Shown here piece after piece: positions 61,326-64,000 of a stretch of 64,000 bases of DNA (within the stretch, counting starts at the first letter, position 1; every line of letters begins with the position of its first letter). The notes beneath the pieces were generated by a model that had not been told where the DNA came from, did not search any database, and was given only the letters and a program-made list of their open reading frames with translations. Origin of the DNA: Sipunculus nudus. Taxonomy: Eukaryota > Annelida > Sipuncula > Golfingiida > Sipunculidae. The stretch covers positions 34,444,214 to 34,508,213 of the forward strand of contig CM049320.1 of the NCBI GenBank assembly GCA_026874595.1, in the 5' to 3' direction. The position numbers and the translations under genes were made by a program.

Positions 61326-61739
61326 TGTCCCCCGCTTTAGGCTCTTGTTGTCTGTCATGCTTCATAATCAACCATAATTATGACATGTGGAGAAATCTTG
61401 CCGGCACATGAAAACTTTAACAGATTCACTCTGGCATGTGGAGACATCTGCAGGCGACCATGCAAACTAAAACACATTAAAACCATTAAAAACGATAAGA
61501 AATAGTAAAAAAATTTGAATTTTTTTTAGCTGGAGAGAATTATTTTTCAGATAGACACTTCAAAACCAATCCCAACCAAGGCTTGCATGAGAGCAATCAC
61601 TGACCCACATTTGAATGAAATCGGATAAACTTTAAGAAAGTTATCGAACGGAAACGAAAATCTTACGGACGGACAGACAGACAAAGGGATGAAAAGACAT
61701 ACCCAAAACAATGTCCCCCTATCCGCGGAGCGAGGGACA
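61326..61739 (-). mobile_element. MITE-like element with TGTCCCYCGC ends (copy 2)
   Basis: Reverse complement begins TGTCCCTCGCTCCGCGGATA and ends GCGGGGGACA, matching both ends and the order of internal words of the element at 46284-46628. It is longer because of extra sequence, including a second ATGTGGAGA word. Confidence 0.65.
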
Positions 61740-61931
61740 ACTAGCTTATCACACTATAAGTGGAGCCCTGCAATGTATCAATGTAATCAAACAAACACTC
61801 CATCCTTATGCTGTGTTAGCAAAGAGTTGCTATAGAAAAAGTAACAGCTGTTATTCTTTTTACCTTGGGACCCTTTTGCTAATAACTTTAACAGTACAGG
61901 TAACATTTCCTTAATATATATATATATATAC

Positions 61932-61976
<45 letters not shown>

Positions 61977-63391
61977 CGTGCATTAACTTTCTTAATTTGA
62001 TCAATACCCGATATATGGATTCACACTGTTGGTTGAAAGATCGAACCCTATTTTTACCGCAAAAAACTGCAAACACGGGAGAGTGTTTGATATAGGAGTT
62101 AAAGATTTATTTGCATAGCTCCCGTCTTCGATGAATATAAAATGGCCCCTTTATAAGTAGATCCTACCATACGTTTACCTATGTATATTTAATCTTGGCA
62201 CTGTGTAAACGTTGATATGATTTCGTAAGCCAGCAGAAACAACTTTATTTGGATAAACTGAGATCCTGCTTGACTATCTAGGTGGAATTATCTTTGTGCT
62301 CAGTTGAATAGAATCAGAAAAAAAGTAAGAGGGTCTGCATGTACCGTCATTTCGGCCCTCGGACTTTAGATAGTCTTCGACAGCGTATTACCGTCAGAGC
62401 ACCTTTACATATTCCAATGAGGACTGCACTTAAAGGCTCTATGAGGATTCTAACATTTTCGTCATTTTTGACGCATCATGACCTACAAGTACGCTGTCAC
62501 TTGACATAAACCAAACCAATCGTTAGCTTTTTAGTACACTTTCTACCAACGTCTACCATATGCGAGAAAAAATTCCGTTTTGACTCAGCATATTTTTAAA
62601 TGACTCTCCATGTTTGCTGAATTTCTGACCGCATGGATATAAAATGGCATACACAGCTTACTGGACGATAGCTAAATTGTACGTGATACAAAAAAATGAC
62701 TCTTTATAATAGAGATGAACTTTCAGTTTGGTTTGTGAGTTTGTTTTGATTCATCACTGATAATTTTAAGATTGTCGGCTGTTTACAACGATTTCAGTGT
62801 ATCAAGACAGATGAATTTGTTGCACGTTCTCCTGTATGTATCATGACACAGGTTAGGCGTACCAGCCCAATATAAAGACCTACGGAGTCGTCGTTTATTC
62901 ACGGCTAGTCTGAATATTGCACAGGAAAAAAAAAACTAATAAAAAACTTAACGCCAATAATGGGTAACACAAGTCAGTATAATTATGCGATTACAATACA
63001 AACTTTTTTTATACATTTGCATATTTAATAATATACATTTTTATAACAAAAAAAGGTAGTTGTATGCAAATCATACAACAAACTGATTTACATAACTTAA
63101 TTTGAAAAGTTGTGTGAGGATATTTCATAACCAGCAACCGACCCAACTTTAATAAAAAACAAAGAAATTGAGAATTAAATTTATATAAAGACAAGGATAA
63201 AAATAAACATGAGTATATATGTTTATAATCAGCTGACAGTCTTGATGACTGATACAGGGGATAACTAAATTTCTAATAATTTTACAGGCAAAATCTTTTA
63301 CCTAAAGGAGGTTAATGTTTAACATTTTATCAAACTATATGATTATATAAAAATTTAGTTTATATCCTTTCCCTACCTTATATTTTATATA
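61740..63391. other. intergenic stretch and 3' flank of the edge gene
   Basis: A (TA)n microsatellite occupies about 61913-61974. The rest is AT-rich with no gene. The last part presumably contains the 3' untranslated region of the minus-strand gene; TTTATT at 62894-62899 (AATAAA on the minus strand) is one possible signal. Confidence 0.4.
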
Positions 63392-64000
63392 TTAAATATA
63401 TTCCTGTTCTTTCGAAGTCCCACGTGGTTCGAACATGTTATCAGAAAGGACAACTTTTCCCGGGTCACAAAATTCGTACTGTGTCAGAGAATGACCGGGC
63501 ACTTCAGTGACGCCATGATTGCCTGTGACGTCTCCTTGAGTTAGATGTGAGGACGATTGAGGAGAATCCGATGAACCAAGCTCCGTATCAGATGCCTTCT
63601 GAGTCTTCTTGATTGGAATCGCGTAGAAGGGAGCACCGGAGTTGCCTACTGGCTCTTTATCGGTTGACTGGCTTCTTTTCCCCAGTTTGTTTGGCTTTGC
63701 ATATACATCACCAGTTGTTGTCTGATCAGCTTTCATTGTGTCTTCTGCTTCTTGATCCTTTTCCATATCCCTAATTGATTGATAATGGTTATCTTCTGCT
63801 TGATGCAAACCATTCTCTATCCCTTGTTCTGTTATATCTTCTTCATCAGATATATTCTGGTATATAATTTTTTCTTTGCTTAAATATGAATTTACTTGAG
63901 GAGTGCTCTTTGGTTTGGAATATAAATCTTCACACTGCGTCGTTTCCGTTCTTGAGTCCCATGATTTCACTTGTTCAACTGGGAATGACTCATAAACCAC
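63392..64000 (-). CDS. last exon: receptor-like cytoplasmic tail (partial)
   Basis: The frame is open from the window edge to TAA at 63392-63394, 202 codons in view, and continues beyond the edge; the first triplet (GTG) need not be a start. The sequence is hydrophilic, Ser/Thr/Glu/Gln-rich and without cysteine pairs or a membrane segment. It has nine tyrosines (positions 3, 27, 39, 47, 73, 100, 126, 175, 201 of the visible part), most in short linear-motif contexts: VYESF, DLYSKP, IIYQNI, HYQSI, DVYAKP, FYAIP, QYEF. YxxP and YxxI/F are known SH2-binding contexts. This looks like the intracellular tail of a transmembrane receptor, but domain identity lies outside the window. Minus strand, converging on the lectin gene. 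Confidence 0.65.
   Translation of the reverse strand: MVYESFPVEQVKSWDSRTETTQCEDLYSKPKSTPQVNSYLSKEKIIYQNISDEEDITEQGIENGLHQAEDNHYQSIRDMEKDQEAEDTMKADQTTTGDVYAKPNKLGKRSQSTDKEPVGNSGAPFYAIPIKKTQKASDTELGSSDSPQSSSHLTQGDVTGNHGVTEVPGHSLTQYEFCDPGKVVLSDNMFEPRGTSKEQEYI

Overview
This window is AT-rich eukaryotic DNA: intron-containing genes, abundant satellites, tRNA-derived SINE-like elements and small DNA transposons. The one gene readable from start to stop encodes a secreted protein that combines thrombospondin type-1 (TSP1) repeats with a C-type lectin domain. Together with the tyrosine-rich receptor tail and the repeat content, this suggests a marine invertebrate, most likely a bivalve or other mollusc. 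That placement is inference; no species-specific marker was recognised. No prokaryotic operon, rRNA gene, functional tRNA gene or CRISPR array is present.

Layout. 1-9,740 is gene-poor: a decayed ~670-bp tandem repeat, two candidate MITEs, TA microsatellites, an old decayed 39-bp minisatellite (8,362-8,950) and a ~278-bp tandem repeat (9,120-10,010). 9,743-43,800 is a recent head-to-tail triplication, with units of 11,420, 12,414 and 10,224 bp. Each unit holds, in order: a 39-bp minisatellite of very different length (about 76, 101 and 47 repeats), a long non-coding stretch with an octamer-motif cluster, two SINE-like elements, and the left part of a hAT-like transposon carrying a nested foldback-like element. 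The triplication breakpoint lies inside the hAT element, so only the third unit runs on to the hAT right end (45,179), where an 8-bp target-site duplication is visible. 45,180-50,430 holds diverged and tandem repeats.

Genes. Six exons on the + strand (50,435-56,432) join with all introns in phase 1 into a 361-residue protein: signal peptide, one cysteine-poor TSP1-like module, two regular TSP1 repeats and a C-terminal C-type lectin domain. A dead TSP1 exon lies in intron 4. A Harbinger-like MITE sits directly behind the stop codon. At the right edge (63,392-64,000, minus strand) is the last exon of another gene, encoding a cytoplasmic-tail-like sequence with nine tyrosines, several in YxxP or YxxI/F contexts. 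Both genes could belong to recognition or innate-immunity functions, but that is inference from domain type only.

The most unusual feature is the triplicated minisatellite. Its repeat (39 bp, with 36-bp variants) is a multiple of three, and every length difference between the three arrays (969 and 1,119 bp) is also a multiple of three. One frame therefore stays open for 693 to 1,389 codons in all three copies, while the older array at 8.4-8.9 kb has lost its frame.
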